64,000 nt of DNA from Citrobacter farmeri. GTDB lineage: Bacteria > Pseudomonadota > Gammaproteobacteria > Enterobacterales > Enterobacteriaceae. The position numbers and the translations under genes are program-made. The DNA is taken from contig NZ_CP077291.1 in the NCBI RefSeq assembly GCF_019048065.1, positions 3,472,001 to 3,536,000 of the forward strand. The letters run 5' to 3'. Every line of letters begins with the position of its first letter. Position 1 is the first letter of the stretch. Shown piece by piece: positions 24,605-36,759 of this stretch. The notes below the pieces were generated by a model that did no database searches, was not told the origin of the DNA, and was given only the letters and a program-made list of their open reading frames with translations.

Positions 24605-25504
24605 ATGGATTTTTCGCAGCAGCTTCAGGCCTGCGTTGAACAGGCCAACCAGGCGCTGAGCCGTTTTATTGCCCCACTGCCCTTTCAGAACACTCCCGTG
24701 GTCGAAACCATGCAGTATGGCGCATTATTAGGCGGTAAACGTCTGCGTCCATTTCTGGTTTATGCAACCGGTCAGATGTTTGGTGTCAGCCTGAGCACGC
24801 TGGATGCCCCGGCGGCGGCCGTTGAATGCATTCATGCGTATTCGCTGATCCATGACGATCTGCCCGCAATGGACGATGACGATCTGCGTCGTGGTCTGCC
24901 GACCTGTCACATCAAGTTTGGCGAGGCCAATGCCATTCTGGCAGGCGATGCCCTGCAAACGCTGGCGTTCTCGATTATCAGCGACGCCCCGATGCCGGAA
25001 GTTGCCGACCGCGATCGGATCGCGATGATTTCCGAACTGGCGAGCGCCAGCGGAATCGCCGGAATGTGCGGCGGTCAGGCACTGGATCTCGACGCCGAAG
25101 GGAAACAGGTGCCGCTTGAGGCGCTGGAGAAAATCCATCGTCATAAGACCGGCGCACTGATTCGCGCCGCGGTTCGCCTGGGGGCGTTAACTGCCGGAGA
25201 AAACGGCAGAAATGCCCTGCCGATACTCGACAAATACGCAGAAAGTATCGGTCTGGCATTCCAGGTTCAGGATGACATTCTGGATGTGGTGGGCGATACT
25301 GCAACGTTGGGTAAACGTCAGGGCGCAGACCAGCAGCTTGGCAAAAGTACCTATCCTGCACTTCTGGGCCTTGAGCAAGCCCGGAATAAAGCCCGGGATT
25401 TAATCGCAGAGGCTCGCCAGTCGCTAAACCAACTGGCCGCACAGTCACTCGATACCTCGGCACTGGAAGCGCTAGCGGACTACATAATCCAGCGTAATAA
25501 ATAA
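24605..25504 (+). CDS. ispA: Farnesyl diphosphate synthase (geranyltranstransferase)
   Basis: Condenses IPP with DMAPP and GPP to give farnesyl diphosphate for quinones and undecaprenyl lipid. 299 residues. First Asp-rich motif DDLPAMDDDD with the following RRG (about 84-96), and the second motif QVQDDILDVVGD, are intact, with the KRLRPFL substrate-binding segment near residue 45. It starts one base after the xseB stop. Confidence 0.98.
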   Translation: MDFSQQLQACVEQANQALSRFIAPLPFQNTPVVETMQYGALLGGKRLRPFLVYATGQMFGVSLSTLDAPAAAVECIHAYSLIHDDLPAMDDDDLRRGLPTCHIKFGEANAILAGDALQTLAFSIISDAPMPEVADRDRIAMISELASASGIAGMCGGQALDLDAEGKQVPLEALEKIHRHKTGALIRAAVRLGALTAGENGRNALPILDKYAESIGLAFQVQDDILDVVGDTATLGKRQGADQQLGKSTYPALLGLEQARNKARDLIAEARQSLNQLAAQSLDTSALEALADYIIQRNK

Positions 25505-25535
25505 ATGAACACTCTGTCTTACTTAAAGGCCTCTG

Positions 25536-27398
<1,863 letters not shown>

Positions 27399-27454
27399 TC
27401 CCCTCTTCGCTCCTGCTATGCTTAACCCATAACGAGCATAACAGGAGCGAAATA

Positions 27455-28429
27455 ATGCAATACAACATCTTAGGAAAAACGGACCTTCGGGTTTCCCGCC
27501 TTTGTCTGGGCTGCATGACGTTCGGCGAACCGAATCGCGGCAACCACGCCTGGACGCTTCCGGAAGAGAGCAGTCGCCCTATCATCCAACGTGCCCTTGA
27601 AGGCGGCATCAACTTTTTCGATACCTCGAACAACTACTCAGCCGGCAGCAGCGAAGAGATCGTTGGCCGCGCACTGCGTGATTTCGCCCGCCGTGATGAA
27701 GTCGTCGTCGCCACCAAAGTGTTTAATCGGGTGGATGACCTGCCTGAAGGATTATCCCGCGCACAAATTCTGCGTTCAATTGATGACAGTCTGAGACGAC
27801 TGGGAATGGATTACGTCGATATCCTGCAAATTCACCGCTGGGATTACAACACGCCGATCGAAGAGACACTGGAAGCGTTAAACGATGTGGTCAAAGCCGG
27901 TAAGGCACGTTATATCGGCGCGTCGTCAATGCATGCGTCGCAGTTTGCCCAGGCGCTGGCGCTGCAAAAACAGCACGGCTGGGCACAATTTATCAGTATG
28001 CAGGATCACTATAACCTGATCTATCGCGAGGAAGAGCGCGAAATGCTGCCGCTGTGCTATCAGGAAGGCGTGGCGGTAATCCCGTGGAGCCCATTGGCCA
28101 GAGGGCGTCTGACACGTCCGTGGGGAGAAACCACGGCACGCCTGGTCTCTGATGAAGTAGGGAAAAAGCTGTATAGCGAAAGCGACGAAAACGATGCGCA
28201 GATTGCCGCACGACTGGCAGGTGTAAGCGAAGAGCTCGGCGCGACGCGGGCCCAGGTGGCGCTGGCGTGGCTGTTGAGCAAACCTGGCATTGCCGCCCCG
28301 ATTATCGGTTCATCGCGGGAAGAACAGTTGGATGAGCTGCTGAATGCCGTAGATCTCACGCTGAAACCCGAGCACATCGCCGAACTGGAAACGCCGTATA
28401 AGCCGCATCCTGTAGCCGGATATAAATAA
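27455..28429 (+). CDS. yajO: YajO, aldo/keto reductase
   Basis: 324-residue TIM-barrel oxidoreductase of the AKR11/12-like group, NADPH-dependent; an E. coli link to xylulose or ribulose-phosphate conversion has been proposed but the natural substrate is not settled. The catalytic tetrad regions show GGINFFDTSNNYSAG (Asp, Tyr), VVATKV (Lys) and DILQIHRWD (His). C-terminal PIIGSSREEQLDE binds the cofactor phosphate. It follows AACAGGAGCG, 56 bases after dxs. Confidence 0.95.
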   Translation: MQYNILGKTDLRVSRLCLGCMTFGEPNRGNHAWTLPEESSRPIIQRALEGGINFFDTSNNYSAGSSEEIVGRALRDFARRDEVVVATKVFNRVDDLPEGLSRAQILRSIDDSLRRLGMDYVDILQIHRWDYNTPIEETLEALNDVVKAGKARYIGASSMHASQFAQALALQKQHGWAQFISMQDHYNLIYREEEREMLPLCYQEGVAVIPWSPLARGRLTRPWGETTARLVSDEVGKKLYSESDENDAQIAARLAGVSEELGATRAQVALAWLLSKPGIAAPIIGSSREEQLDELLNAVDLTLKPEHIAELETPYKPHPVAGYK

Positions 28430-28437
28430 GAAAACGT

Positions 28438-28523
28438 GCCGGATGACGGCGTAACCGCCTTATCCGGCCTACAAAATACGGACATCATACCGGGTAGGCC
28501 GGATAAGCGCAGCGCCATCCGGC
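28438..28523. repeat. Pair of REP-type palindromes
   Basis: 28438-28468 (GCCGGATGAC ... CTTATCCGGC) and 28498-28523 (GCCGGATAAGCG ... GCCATCCGGC) form a BIME in the 101-base gap between the convergent yajO and pgpA. Confidence 0.88.
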
Positions 28524-28530
28524 ATCGTCA

Positions 28531-29046
28531 TCAAATAACCCCAATCGGCCAGTGGTGTCCGATGAAATAGAGGATCCCGGCGGAAATTACCCCGGCAACA
28601 ATATCGTCCACCATGATCCCCATCCCGCCATGTACATTGCGATCGAACCACCGGATCGGCCATGGCTTCCACATATCGAGAATACGGAAAATCACAAACC
28701 CGGCGGCAACCCACTGCCAGTCGTTGGTCGGCAGCGCCATTAGCGTGATCCACATTCCGATAAACTCATCCCAGACAATGCTGCCGTGATCGTGCACGCC
28801 CATGTCTTTTGCCGTTTGATGACAAAGATAGACGCCGATACAGATCCCCAACATCACCACCAGCGAATAGAGCTGCCACGGCAGGAAAGTCATCAGGTAC
28901 CAGAAGGGGATCGCTGCCAGCGAGCCCATCGTACCGGGAACAATCGGGCTGAGACCGCTGCCAAATCCGGTAGCCAGTAAGTGCCACGGGTTAAGCAGAT
29001 TCAGACGGCTTTTGGCGACATCTTTATGGCGTGGCAAAATGGTCAT
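28531..29046 (-). CDS. pgpA: Phosphatidylglycerophosphatase A
   Basis: Inner-membrane enzyme that dephosphorylates phosphatidylglycerophosphate. 171 residues, several helices; [30 protein letters not shown] and [13 protein letters not shown] are family motifs with the acidic metal ligands. The start [13 protein letters not shown] overlaps the 3' end of thiL by 23 bases, as in E. coli. The last residues differ from E. coli next to the REP. Confidence 0.97.
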   Translation of the reverse strand: MTILPRHKDVAKSRLNLLNPWHLLATGFGSGLSPIVPGTMGSLAAIPFWYLMTFLPWQLYSLVVMLGICIGVYLCHQTAKDMGVHDHGSIVWDEFIGMWITLMALPTNDWQWVAAGFVIFRILDMWKPWPIRWFDRNVHGGMGIMVDDIVAGVISAGILYFIGHHWPIGVI

Positions 29047-30001
29047 ATCCTTTCCAGTCAACAGTGACAGGCGTTCCGTCACGCATGAAATGAATCCCTT
29101 CGACATCTGCACTCATCTGCCCAATGCAGGTAAAGGGGACGCCAAGCTGGCCCATTGCCACCTCCAGCGCACCGCGATTTAGCTCCGGTACGGTAAAGCA
29201 TAACTCGTAGTCTTCGCCGCCAGACAGCGCCCAGCGTAGCGCCTGTTCCGATTCGACGTGACGCGTCATCGCCTCTGACCAGGGCAGCGCATCGAGATTG
29301 ACTCGCGCGCCGCAGGCGCTGGCGTTAACAATATGCCCAAGATCGGAAATCAGCCCGTCAGAGAGATCAATCGCCGCGCTGGCCAGATCGCGCAGCGCCT
29401 GGCCTTGCAGTATGCGCGGCGTCGGACGCAGGTGACGTTTGAGCAGATATTCCCGGTCGGCAACATCGGCCACCTGCAAGCGGTTCAGCAAAATCGCCAG
29501 GCCTGCGGCGCTGTCGCCCGGCGTGCCGGTCACGTAGATCCAGTCGCCCGGTTTTGCCCCGCCGCGTTTCAGGGCGCGTCCAGCAGGAACAAAACCGTGG
29601 ATCCCCAACGTCATCGACAGCGGCCCCCGGGTGGTGTCGCCGCCAATCAGTTGCATATCGTAATAATTCAGGAGATCAAACAGACTGTCGCTGAAGGTTT
29701 CCAGCCAGCGTTCATCCACTTCAGGTAAGGTGATCGCCAGCGTCAGCCACGCCGGATCGGCGCCCATTGCTGCCAGATCGCTTAAGTTCACCGCCAGCGC
29801 TTTGTACGCCAGATCGGCAGGATCAATGTCAGCCAGGAAATGGTTACCCGCCACCAGCGTATCGGTGCTGATCGCCAGCGTCTGTTTATCGGGGATGTTC
29901 AGAAGTGCGCAGTCGTCGCCAATACCGGTTTCGACGTCAAGACGAGAGCTTCTGACACGGTCAAAATAACGGGCAATCAGGGAAAACTCGCCGCATGCCA
30001 T
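29024..30001 (-). CDS. thiL: Thiamine-monophosphate kinase
   Basis: Phosphorylates thiamine monophosphate to the active diphosphate. 325 residues of the AIRS/PurM-type fold: the N-terminal metal-binding motif GIGDDCALL, then [31 protein letters not shown] and the C-terminal [11 protein letters not shown]. It lies 77 bases after nusB, with a terminator-like hairpin between, and overlaps pgpA. Confidence 0.98.
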   Translation of the reverse strand: MACGEFSLIARYFDRVRSSRLDVETGIGDDCALLNIPDKQTLAISTDTLVAGNHFLADIDPADLAYKALAVNLSDLAAMGADPAWLTLAITLPEVDERWLETFSDSLFDLLNYYDMQLIGGDTTRGPLSMTLGIHGFVPAGRALKRGGAKPGDWIYVTGTPGDSAAGLAILLNRLQVADVADREYLLKRHLRPTPRILQGQALRDLASAAIDLSDGLISDLGHIVNASACGARVNLDALPWSEAMTRHVESEQALRWALSGGEDYELCFTVPELNRGALEVAMGQLGVPFTCIGQMSADVEGIHFMRDGTPVTVDWKGYDHFATP

Positions 30002-30025
30002 ACGTTATGCCTCAGCAGAAAAAAT

Positions 30026-30071
30026 GAAAAAGCCGCCAGGGGAGAGGAATTGCTTCCACTTCACTGACGGC
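30026..30071 (-). terminator. Terminator-like hairpin between nusB and thiL
   Basis: Minus-strand arms GCCGTCAG (30071-30064) and CTGGCGGC (30039-30032) pair with one wobble around a 24-base loop and are followed by TTTTT. It sits inside what is otherwise a continuous ribD-ribE-nusB-thiL-pgpA array, so it may attenuate thiL-pgpA expression. Confidence 0.55.
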
Positions 30072-30078
30072 CTGGAGA

Positions 30079-30498
30079 TTACTTTTTGTTGGGGCGAATC
30101 GCAGGCGCTGCTTTATCCAGAACGCCATTGACGAACTTGTGACTGTCTTCTGCACCGAACGTTTTCGCCAGTTCGATCGCTTCGTTGATGGCCACTTTGT
30201 ATGGCACATCACTACGTTTAGACAGCTCGAACAGCGCAATACGCAGTACGGCTTTTTCCACCTGACCCAGCTCTTCCAGCAGCCGGGACAGATAGGGCTT
30301 CATCAGGCCATCCAGGTACGCGCTGTTAGTCGCCACCCCGGACAGCAGTTCACGGAAGTACATGACGTCTACATCTTTCACGTCCTGTTCTGCCAGGAAC
30401 TGGTATTCAACATCAGCGATGTCGTTCTGGGACAACTGCCAGGAGTAGAGCGCCTGAACGGCACACTCACGGGCGCGGCGACGAGCAGCAGGTTTCAC
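30079..30498 (-). CDS. nusB: NusB, transcription antitermination factor
   Basis: 139-residue helical RNA-binding protein that, with NusE (S10), recognises boxA in rRNA and phage antitermination. Starts [23 protein letters not shown] with the Arg-rich RNA-binding patch, and ends in the conserved [20 protein letters not shown]. It follows ribE by 19 bases. Confidence 0.98.
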   Translation of the reverse strand: MKPAARRRARECAVQALYSWQLSQNDIADVEYQFLAEQDVKDVDVMYFRELLSGVATNSAYLDGLMKPYLSRLLEELGQVEKAVLRIALFELSKRSDVPYKVAINEAIELAKTFGAEDSHKFVNGVLDKAAPAIRPNKK

Positions 30499-30517
30499 GG
30501 ATTTCCCCTTACAAAAA

Positions 30518-30988
30518 TCAGGCCTTAATGGCTTTCAATACATTAATCATTTCAAGCGCGGTCAGTGCAGCTTCCGCGCCTTTGTTGCCAGCTTTGGTGC
30601 CAGCACGTTCGATAGCTTGTTCAATGCTTTCGGTAGTCAGGACGCCAAAGGCGACCGGAATTTCGCTGTCCTGAGCGACATGCGCCAGACCATTGCTTGC
30701 ACCGCCAGCGACATATTCGAAGTGAGCTGTGCCGCCACGGATTACCGTACCCAGCGCAATCACCGCGTCGTATTTACCGGTTTTCGCCAGCGCACCCGCC
30801 GCCAGCGGCAGTTCATAGGCACCAGGAACCCAAACAACGGTAATGTTTTCATCTTTGACCTGACCAATGCGTTTCAGGGCGTCAATCGCACCTTCCAGCA
30901 GGCTGTCATTGATAAAGTTGTTGAAACGCGCAATGGTGATGGCGACGCGAGCGTCCGGAGTAGCAACGTTAGCTTCAATAATGTTCAT
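30518..30988 (-). CDS. ribE: 6,7-dimethyl-8-ribityllumazine synthase
   Basis: Penultimate step of riboflavin synthesis; forms icosahedral or smaller shells. 156 residues. Substrate-binding motifs [23 protein letters not shown] and [14 protein letters not shown] are intact. The start [11 protein letters not shown] follows GAAGGAAG; a 17-codon upstream extension is ignored. Also called ribH. Lies between ribD and nusB. Confidence 0.98.
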
Positions 30989-31076
30989 ATTCTTCCTTCG
31001 GGTTCGATATGGCCCCGTAAGGGGGGCGGATTTTATCATAATATTCTGTGCGCTGCTTCCTCTAATTAGGAAAGCC

Positions 31077-32180
31077 TCACGCAGGGGTTAAATGCAGGCA
31101 AACGTCCGGGCCCACCTGACGTATCTCATTGAATTTGAAATGGGGGGCGTCTACCAGTTTCTCAAGCCCTGGCAGCACACATAATCCCCTGGCGTCACTG
31201 CCTAACAGTGTAGGCGCAAGATAAACGATAAGCTCGTCAACCACGCCAGCCTGTAAAAGCGCGCCGGCAAGCGTTGGCCCGGCTTCCACCCACAGACTGT
31301 TAATCTGCTGTTTGCCCAGCAGCATCATCAGCACCACCAGATCCAGATGACCGTTATGCTCCGGCACCATAATCGTGCGGACCGAATCCGGCCAGACGCG
31401 CGCGTCTTCTTTCGTGCGCGCAATCCAGGTTTCTCCTGGCTGCTGAACCAAACGGTGTTCCGGCGTCACGCGGTTCTGGCTGTCGACAACAATCCGCACC
31501 GGCTGGCGCAGGGCATCCTGCGGGTAAACCGCCTGCGTCGCCTCGCCCAGTTCCGACCAACGCACGGTGAGCTGCGGGTCGTCTGCCAGCACCGTCGCGC
31601 TGCTGGTTAAAATAGCGTGGCTTTGCGCCCGCAGACGCTGAACATCGCGTCGCGCCTGCGGCGACGTTATCCACTGGCTTTCGCCGCTGGCCATCGCCGT
31701 GCGACCATCCAGCGAGGCGCCGAGCTTCAGTTGCACATACGGAAACCCGGTGCGCATCCGTTTAAGAAAACCTTTATTTAAGGCTTCGACTTCGCTCATC
31801 ATCAGCCCGTGGCTGACGTCGACTCCCGCCTGTTGCAGTCGATATAACCCGCGTCCCGCCACTTGCGGATTGGGGTCCTGCATCGCCGCAACCACACGGG
31901 AGACACCAGCGGCGATCAGCGCATCGCAGCACGGCGGCGTGCGACCGTGATGGCTGCACGGTTCAAGCGTGACGTACGCTGTGGCCCCTTTAGCCTTTTC
32001 GCCAGCCATGCGCAGAGCATGCACTTCCGCATGCGGTTCGCCAGCACGGTGATGATAACCTTCGCCGACAATCTCGCCATGGTTGACTATCACGCAGCCG
32101 ACATTAGGGTTGGGATGGGTGGTAAACCGCCCGCGCTGCGCCAGCTTCAGCGCTCGCGCCATGTATAACTCATCCTGCAT
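31077..32180 (-). CDS. ribD: RibD, bifunctional riboflavin deaminase/reductase
   Basis: Two steps of riboflavin synthesis: deaminase then NADPH reductase. 367 residues. The N-terminal deaminase (1-145) has the zinc site HAE (His50, Glu52) and [11 protein letters not shown] (Cys75, Cys84). The C-terminal reductase (about 147-367) contains [20 protein letters not shown]. It starts three bases after the nrdR stop, so both share one transcript. Confidence 0.98.
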
Positions 32181-32183
32181 GGC

Positions 32184-32669
<486 letters not shown>

Positions 32670-32785
32670 TTAACCTGAACTGACGTGACAACAAAGGCGC
32701 AACGCTTTTGAGACAATGGATCGATGTCTTTGCGCATTTTACGATCTACCATTAGGTTATCGCGACAATTCAGGAAATAAGAGAG

Positions 32786-33325
32786 ATGACAAGACGTTAC
32801 CTAAGAATTCTCCTGGTGGGAAGTCTCTTTAGTCTGAGTGCCTGTGCGCAACAAAGTGAAGTGCGCCAGATGCATCAAAGCGTTTCGACACTCAATAAAG
32901 AGATGAACCAGCTTAATCAGGAAACGGTGAAGATTACCCAGCAAAACAGTCTGAACGTCAAATCAACCAGTGGCGTTTATCTGTTACCGGGTTCCAATAC
33001 GCCTGCACGTCTGAACAGTCAGATAGGCACACTGCGCATGTCGCTTATCAACATTGCGCCAAACGCCGCTGGCACGCGGGTGACGCTGCGTATTCAGGGA
33101 GAGTCAAACGATCCGCTGCCAGCGTTTAGCGGCACCGTTGAGTATGGACAAATTCAGGGAACAACTGACAATTTTCAGGAAGTGAATGTCCAGAATCAGT
33201 TGATTAACGCCCCGGCCAGCGTGCTGGCACCAAGCGATGTGGACATCCCGCTACAGTTGAATGGCATAACCCCCGATCGATTAGGATTCGTACGTATCCA
33301 CGACATCCAGCCTGTTACGCAATAA
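32786..33325 (+). CDS. yajI: YajI-type lipoprotein
   Basis: Envelope lipoprotein of 179 residues, with signal peptide and lipobox LSAC (Cys20). A short coiled-coil-like, Gln-rich stretch (residues 27-52: VSTLNKEMNQLNQE) is followed by a beta-rich domain (DUF3251 type). Function unknown. The start follows ATAAGAGAG. Single gene, divergent from nrdR. Confidence 0.93.
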   Translation: MTRRYLRILLVGSLFSLSACAQQSEVRQMHQSVSTLNKEMNQLNQETVKITQQNSLNVKSTSGVYLLPGSNTPARLNSQIGTLRMSLINIAPNAAGTRVTLRIQGESNDPLPAFSGTVEYGQIQGTTDNFQEVNVQNQLINAPASVLAPSDVDIPLQLNGITPDRLGFVRIHDIQPVTQ

Positions 33326-33497
33326 ACCTTCCTGCGGAACGTTTTGTGCGTTCCGCAACATCCACCGGCCATCTTTTGTTACTCCTCTGACATCAACGTC
33401 ATTTTTTGTCAACGTTGGCAATCGGCATGAAAGTCAGTACAATCGCCGCGCTAAAGTACGCAAACGTGAACGCAATCGATTACGCACATGATAGAAC

Positions 33498-33539
33498 TGT
33501 GAAACAAGACATATTTTTGTGAGCAATGATTTCTATAAT
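33498..33539 (+). promoter_or_regulatory. tsx promoter with two CRP-like sites
   Basis: TATAAT at 33534-33539 predicts a start near 33547. CRP half-site TGTGA at 33498 with ACATA six bases on is centred near -41, a class II position; a second TGTGA at 33518 lies between. Two CRP sites flanking a CytR site are known for E. coli tsx. Located in a 297-base gap with no other gene. Confidence 0.6.
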
Positions 33540-33622
33540 AGGCTCGCAGAAACACGAAATATTCAGAAACGCTATTTGCGCCTTTTTCACTCCCGTCAGG
33601 GATTTCAAACAGTGGCATACAT

Positions 33623-34507
33623 ATGAAAAAAACATTACTTGCAGCCGGTGCCGTGCTCGCGCTCTCCTCGTCATTCACCGTCAACGCCGCGGAAAATGAC
33701 AAACCGCAGTATCTGTCCGACTGGTGGCACCAGAGCGTCAACGTCGTCGGGAGCTACCACACCCGTTTCGGACCCCAGATCCGTAACGATACCTATCTGG
33801 AATATGAAGCTTTCGCGAAAAAAGACTGGTTCGACTTCTATGGCTACATGGATGCGCCGGTATTCTTCGGCGGTAACACCGACGCGAAAGGGATCTGGAA
33901 CCACGGTTCTCCGTTGTTTATGGAAATCGAACCGCGTTTCTCCATCGACAAACTGACCGGCACCGATCTGAGCTTCGGTCCGTTTAAAGAGTGGTACTTC
34001 GCCAACAACTACATTTACGACATGGGTCGTAACAAAGATGGCCGTCAGAGCACCTGGTACATGGGTCTGGGTACGGATATTGATACCGGCCTGCCGATGA
34101 GTCTGTCTCTGAACGTGTACGCCAAGTACCAGTGGCAGAACTACGGCGCTGCAAACGAAAACGAATGGGATGGCTACCGTTTCAAAGTGAAATACTTTGT
34201 TCCGATTACTGAACTGTGGGGCGGTAACCTGAGCTACATCGGCTTCACCAACTTTGACTGGGGTTCCGATCTGGGCGACAACGACTTCTCCGATCTGAAC
34301 GGCAACAAAGCGCGAACCAACGACTCCATCGCCTCCAGCCATATTCTGGCGCTGAACTACGACCACTGGCATTACTCGGTCGTGGCCCGTTACTGGCACA
34401 ATGGTGGTCAGTGGAACGACGATGCTGAGCTGAACTTCGGTAAAGGCAACTTCAACGTTCACTCTACCGGTTGGGGTGGTTACCTGGTTGTCGGTTACAA
34501 CTTCTGA
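33623..34507 (+). CDS. tsx: Tsx, nucleoside-specific outer-membrane channel
   Basis: 12-stranded outer-membrane barrel that passes nucleosides and serves as receptor for phage T6 and colicin K in E. coli. 294 residues with a 22-residue signal peptide ending VNA. Ends in the C-terminal aromatic GYLVVGYNF expected of Bam substrates. The loop [17 protein letters not shown] differs from E. coli, as expected for a phage-exposed loop. Confidence 0.98.
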   Translation: MKKTLLAAGAVLALSSSFTVNAAENDKPQYLSDWWHQSVNVVGSYHTRFGPQIRNDTYLEYEAFAKKDWFDFYGYMDAPVFFGGNTDAKGIWNHGSPLFMEIEPRFSIDKLTGTDLSFGPFKEWYFANNYIYDMGRNKDGRQSTWYMGLGTDIDTGLPMSLSLNVYAKYQWQNYGAANENEWDGYRFKVKYFVPITELWGGNLSYIGFTNFDWGSDLGDNDFSDLNGNKARTNDSIASSHILALNYDHWHYSVVARYWHNGGQWNDDAELNFGKGNFNVHSTGWGGYLVVGYNF

Positions 34508-34525
34508 TAACGTCCCTTTCCCTGC

Positions 34526-34553
34526 AAAAGCCAGCCTGACCGCTGGCTTTTTT
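34526..34553 (+). terminator. Terminator after tsx
   Basis: Stem AAAAGCCAGC / GCTGGCTTTT, 6-base loop, then further T residues; 18 bases past the tsx stop and touching the stop codon of the convergent regulator gene. Confidence 0.9.
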
Positions 34554-35244
34554 ATGCGTGCGTTTCGTTACGGATCTTGCGTAAAAAATCGCTGAGCGAA
34601 CGGTCGGCGCGCTCGCAAAATCGTCTGTCGAGCGGCGTGATGCTCAAACAGCGATCGACACGAAAACAGCGATAGTCTTCGCGCCGCTCGCACCAGGCCA
34701 CCAACAGCCAGAACTTCCCTTCGAAGAAGATCCCTAACGGCTGCACATCCCGCCAGGAAAGCTGCCCCGCTTCGTCGCGATAATGCAGCGCCAGCACCTG
34801 CTGGCTGGTCACCGCCCGGTGAATCATATCGAACGCGCTGCGTGAATGCAGTTGTTCGCCAAAGTCCGGCGCGAAGATGCGCGCCTGTTCGGCTTTGCGC
34901 CGGCTTTCTTCCGGCAAAATCGCCAGCACCTTTTCCTGCGCCGACTCCAGTTCCCTGGAGAGCAAATCGCCTCCCCAGGTGTGCAACAGACGAATGGCGG
35001 CAATCAGCGCTTCAGACTCCCGATGTGTCAACATCAACGGCGGGAGATCAAACCCCGCCATCAGACGATAACCGCTCCCCGCCTCCCCCTCGACCGGCAC
35101 GCCCGAGAGCGAGAGGTCACGGATATCACGATAGATCGTCCGCTCCGAAACCTCCAGCCGCTCCGCCAGCAGCGCTGCCGTTGTCAGCCGCCTGCCACGC
35201 AGGATCTGTACTATCTGGAACAAGCGGTCAGCGCGACGGGTCAT
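34552..35244 (-). CDS. WYL-domain transcriptional regulator (YafY/DeoR-like)
   Basis: 230-residue regulator. The N-terminal HTH (about 1-60; LLAERLEVSERTIYRDI) is followed by GSGYRLMAGFDLPPLMLTHRE and a C-terminal WYL domain (about 135-205; LHYRDEAGQLSWRDVQPLGIFFEGKFWLLVAWCERRED in two parts). WYL domains sense ligands or nucleic acids. It begins 15 bases after the VOC protein gene on the same strand, so it may control that gene. E. coli has yajD at this locus instead. Confidence 0.88.
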   Translation of the reverse strand: MTRRADRLFQIVQILRGRRLTTAALLAERLEVSERTIYRDIRDLSLSGVPVEGEAGSGYRLMAGFDLPPLMLTHRESEALIAAIRLLHTWGGDLLSRELESAQEKVLAILPEESRRKAEQARIFAPDFGEQLHSRSAFDMIHRAVTSQQVLALHYRDEAGQLSWRDVQPLGIFFEGKFWLLVAWCERREDYRCFRVDRCLSITPLDRRFCERADRSLSDFLRKIRNETHA

Positions 35245-35259
35245 AATTGCTCTCTGTGA

Positions 35260-35625
35260 TTAAGCCGGTTGATGTAAACCCACACGGTTACCTTCGCTGT
35301 CGGTAAACAACGCTATGGTGCCGATCTCTTTACCGAGATCAAGTGGGCCAAAAACGCATTTACCGCCCGCGCTGGCAACGCGATCCAGCGTGGCGTCAAG
35401 ATCCCCGGTATGCAGATAAATAATCGCCCCCTGCACTGAAGGTGCGATGCCGTCAAACTTCGCCAGCGCACCGCCGGTAGCCGGTTCGTCATACGGGAAA
35501 ACCGCCAGATCGGCGAAGTCCATTTTTTCACGACGTAGCGACAGCCCCATGACCGGCTCATAAAACGCAATCGCTCGTTCCATATCCGTCACGGGAATTT
35601 CAAACCAGTTGATAATGCTCTTCAT
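35260..35625 (-). CDS. VOC (glyoxalase/bleomycin-resistance fold) protein
   Basis: 121-residue single VOC module pair: start MKSIINWFEIPVTDMERAIAFYEPVMGL (read in parts), middle GAIIYLHTGDLDATLDRVASAGG and end IGTIALFTDSEGNRVGLHQ. Possible metal ligands are His and Glu in the second half (YLH, SEGN). A strong AGGAGGAAGG precedes the ATG. Probable small-molecule lyase, isomerase or binding protein; substrate unknown. Cotranscribed with the WYL regulator. Confidence 0.85.
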   Translation of the reverse strand: MKSIINWFEIPVTDMERAIAFYEPVMGLSLRREKMDFADLAVFPYDEPATGGALAKFDGIAPSVQGAIIYLHTGDLDATLDRVASAGGKCVFGPLDLGKEIGTIALFTDSEGNRVGLHQPA

Positions 35626-35728
35626 CCTTCCTCCTGCCTGTATGGGTAAGTTCAGGAAGAGAATAAAACAGGGCTCCTGACAGCATAGTGTCAGTAGGGT
35701 TTGCGGGACAAGAGAAAGACAGAAAAGA

Positions 35729-35756
35729 AAAATCCCGATCGAGTGACCGGGATTTT
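35729..35756 (-). terminator. Terminator after secF
   Basis: Arms AAAATCCCG / CGGGATTTT with a 10-base loop; on the minus strand followed by a T-rich tract. It lies 21 bases past the secF stop and ends the queA-tgt-yajC-secD-secF unit. Confidence 0.85.
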
Positions 35757-35777
35757 AGGCGTTAGCTGAACGTCGGT

Positions 35778-36749
35778 TTACGGCAGAATAGACGGCTGAT
35801 CCGCCCCTTCTTTCTCAACTTTCTGCTGCAGCATATGCTCGCGCTTCATGCCAAGCTTCAGCGCCAGCGCCGATGCTACGTAAATGGATGAGGCCGTACC
35901 GATAGACACCCCGATCAGCATGGTCAGCGAGAAGCCTTCCAGCACCGGACCACCAAACAGGTACAGCATCAGGATCACCATTAACGTCGTACCGGAGGTA
36001 ATCAACGTACGGTGCAGCGTCTGGGTCAGTGACACGTTAAAGATTTCGTAAGGCGTCCCGCGACGAATTTTGCGGAAGTTTTCACGAATACGGTCAGAAA
36101 CCACGATGCTGTCGTTAAGCGAGTAACCGATAACAGACATCAGCGATGCCACGATAGTCAGGTCGATCTCAATGTGGAACAACGACAGGATCCCAAGCGT
36201 AATGATGACGTCGTGCGCCAGCGCGATAACTACACCCGCCGCCAGTCGCCATTCAAAACGGATACCGACGTAAACCAGGATTGAGATCAGCGCCGCCAGC
36301 AGCGCCATCGCACCGGTTTGCGCCAGATCGGCACCCACGCTCGGTCCGACGAATTCAATGCGCTTCACCGCAGCGTTCTGGTTGGTGGATTCGTTAATCA
36401 CACTCAACACTTTGCTGCCCAGCACCTGACCGCCGTTTGCCCCTTCGGTTGGCGGCATACGGACCATGATGTCGTGGCTGCTGCCGAAGTTCTGTAAAAG
36501 CGGATCAACAAAGCCCGCTTTTTCCAGCGCGTCGCGCATCACGTCCATCTCAGCCGGTTTTTCCAGCGTGATTTCAATCACCGTACCACCGGTGAAATCG
36601 AGACCCCAGTTAAAGCCGCGCACGCCCATCACGATGATGGCCAACACCAGCAGAAGGCCTGAGATGCCGAAAGCCCAGTAGTCCCAGCGCATAAAGTCGA
36701 TGACTTTACGGCCGTGGTTCAATTGTTCAACAGTATATTCCTGTGCCAC
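35778..36749 (-). CDS. secF: SecF, protein-export membrane protein
   Basis: RND-type partner of SecD that uses the proton gradient to complete export through SecYEG. 323 residues, six membrane helices with the periplasmic P1 loop after helix 1 ([12 protein letters not shown] at its edge). The start is a GTG ([15 protein letters not shown]) after GAGGAGTGC; a 15-codon upstream ATG reading would overlap secD. Ten bases follow the secD stop. Confidence 0.98.
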   Translation of the reverse strand: MAQEYTVEQLNHGRKVIDFMRWDYWAFGISGLLLVLAIIVMGVRGFNWGLDFTGGTVIEITLEKPAEMDVMRDALEKAGFVDPLLQNFGSSHDIMVRMPPTEGANGGQVLGSKVLSVINESTNQNAAVKRIEFVGPSVGADLAQTGAMALLAALISILVYVGIRFEWRLAAGVVIALAHDVIITLGILSLFHIEIDLTIVASLMSVIGYSLNDSIVVSDRIRENFRKIRRGTPYEIFNVSLTQTLHRTLITSGTTLMVILMLYLFGGPVLEGFSLTMLIGVSIGTASSIYVASALALKLGMKREHMLQQKVEKEGADQPSILP

Positions 36750-36759
36750 TTCGCACTCC

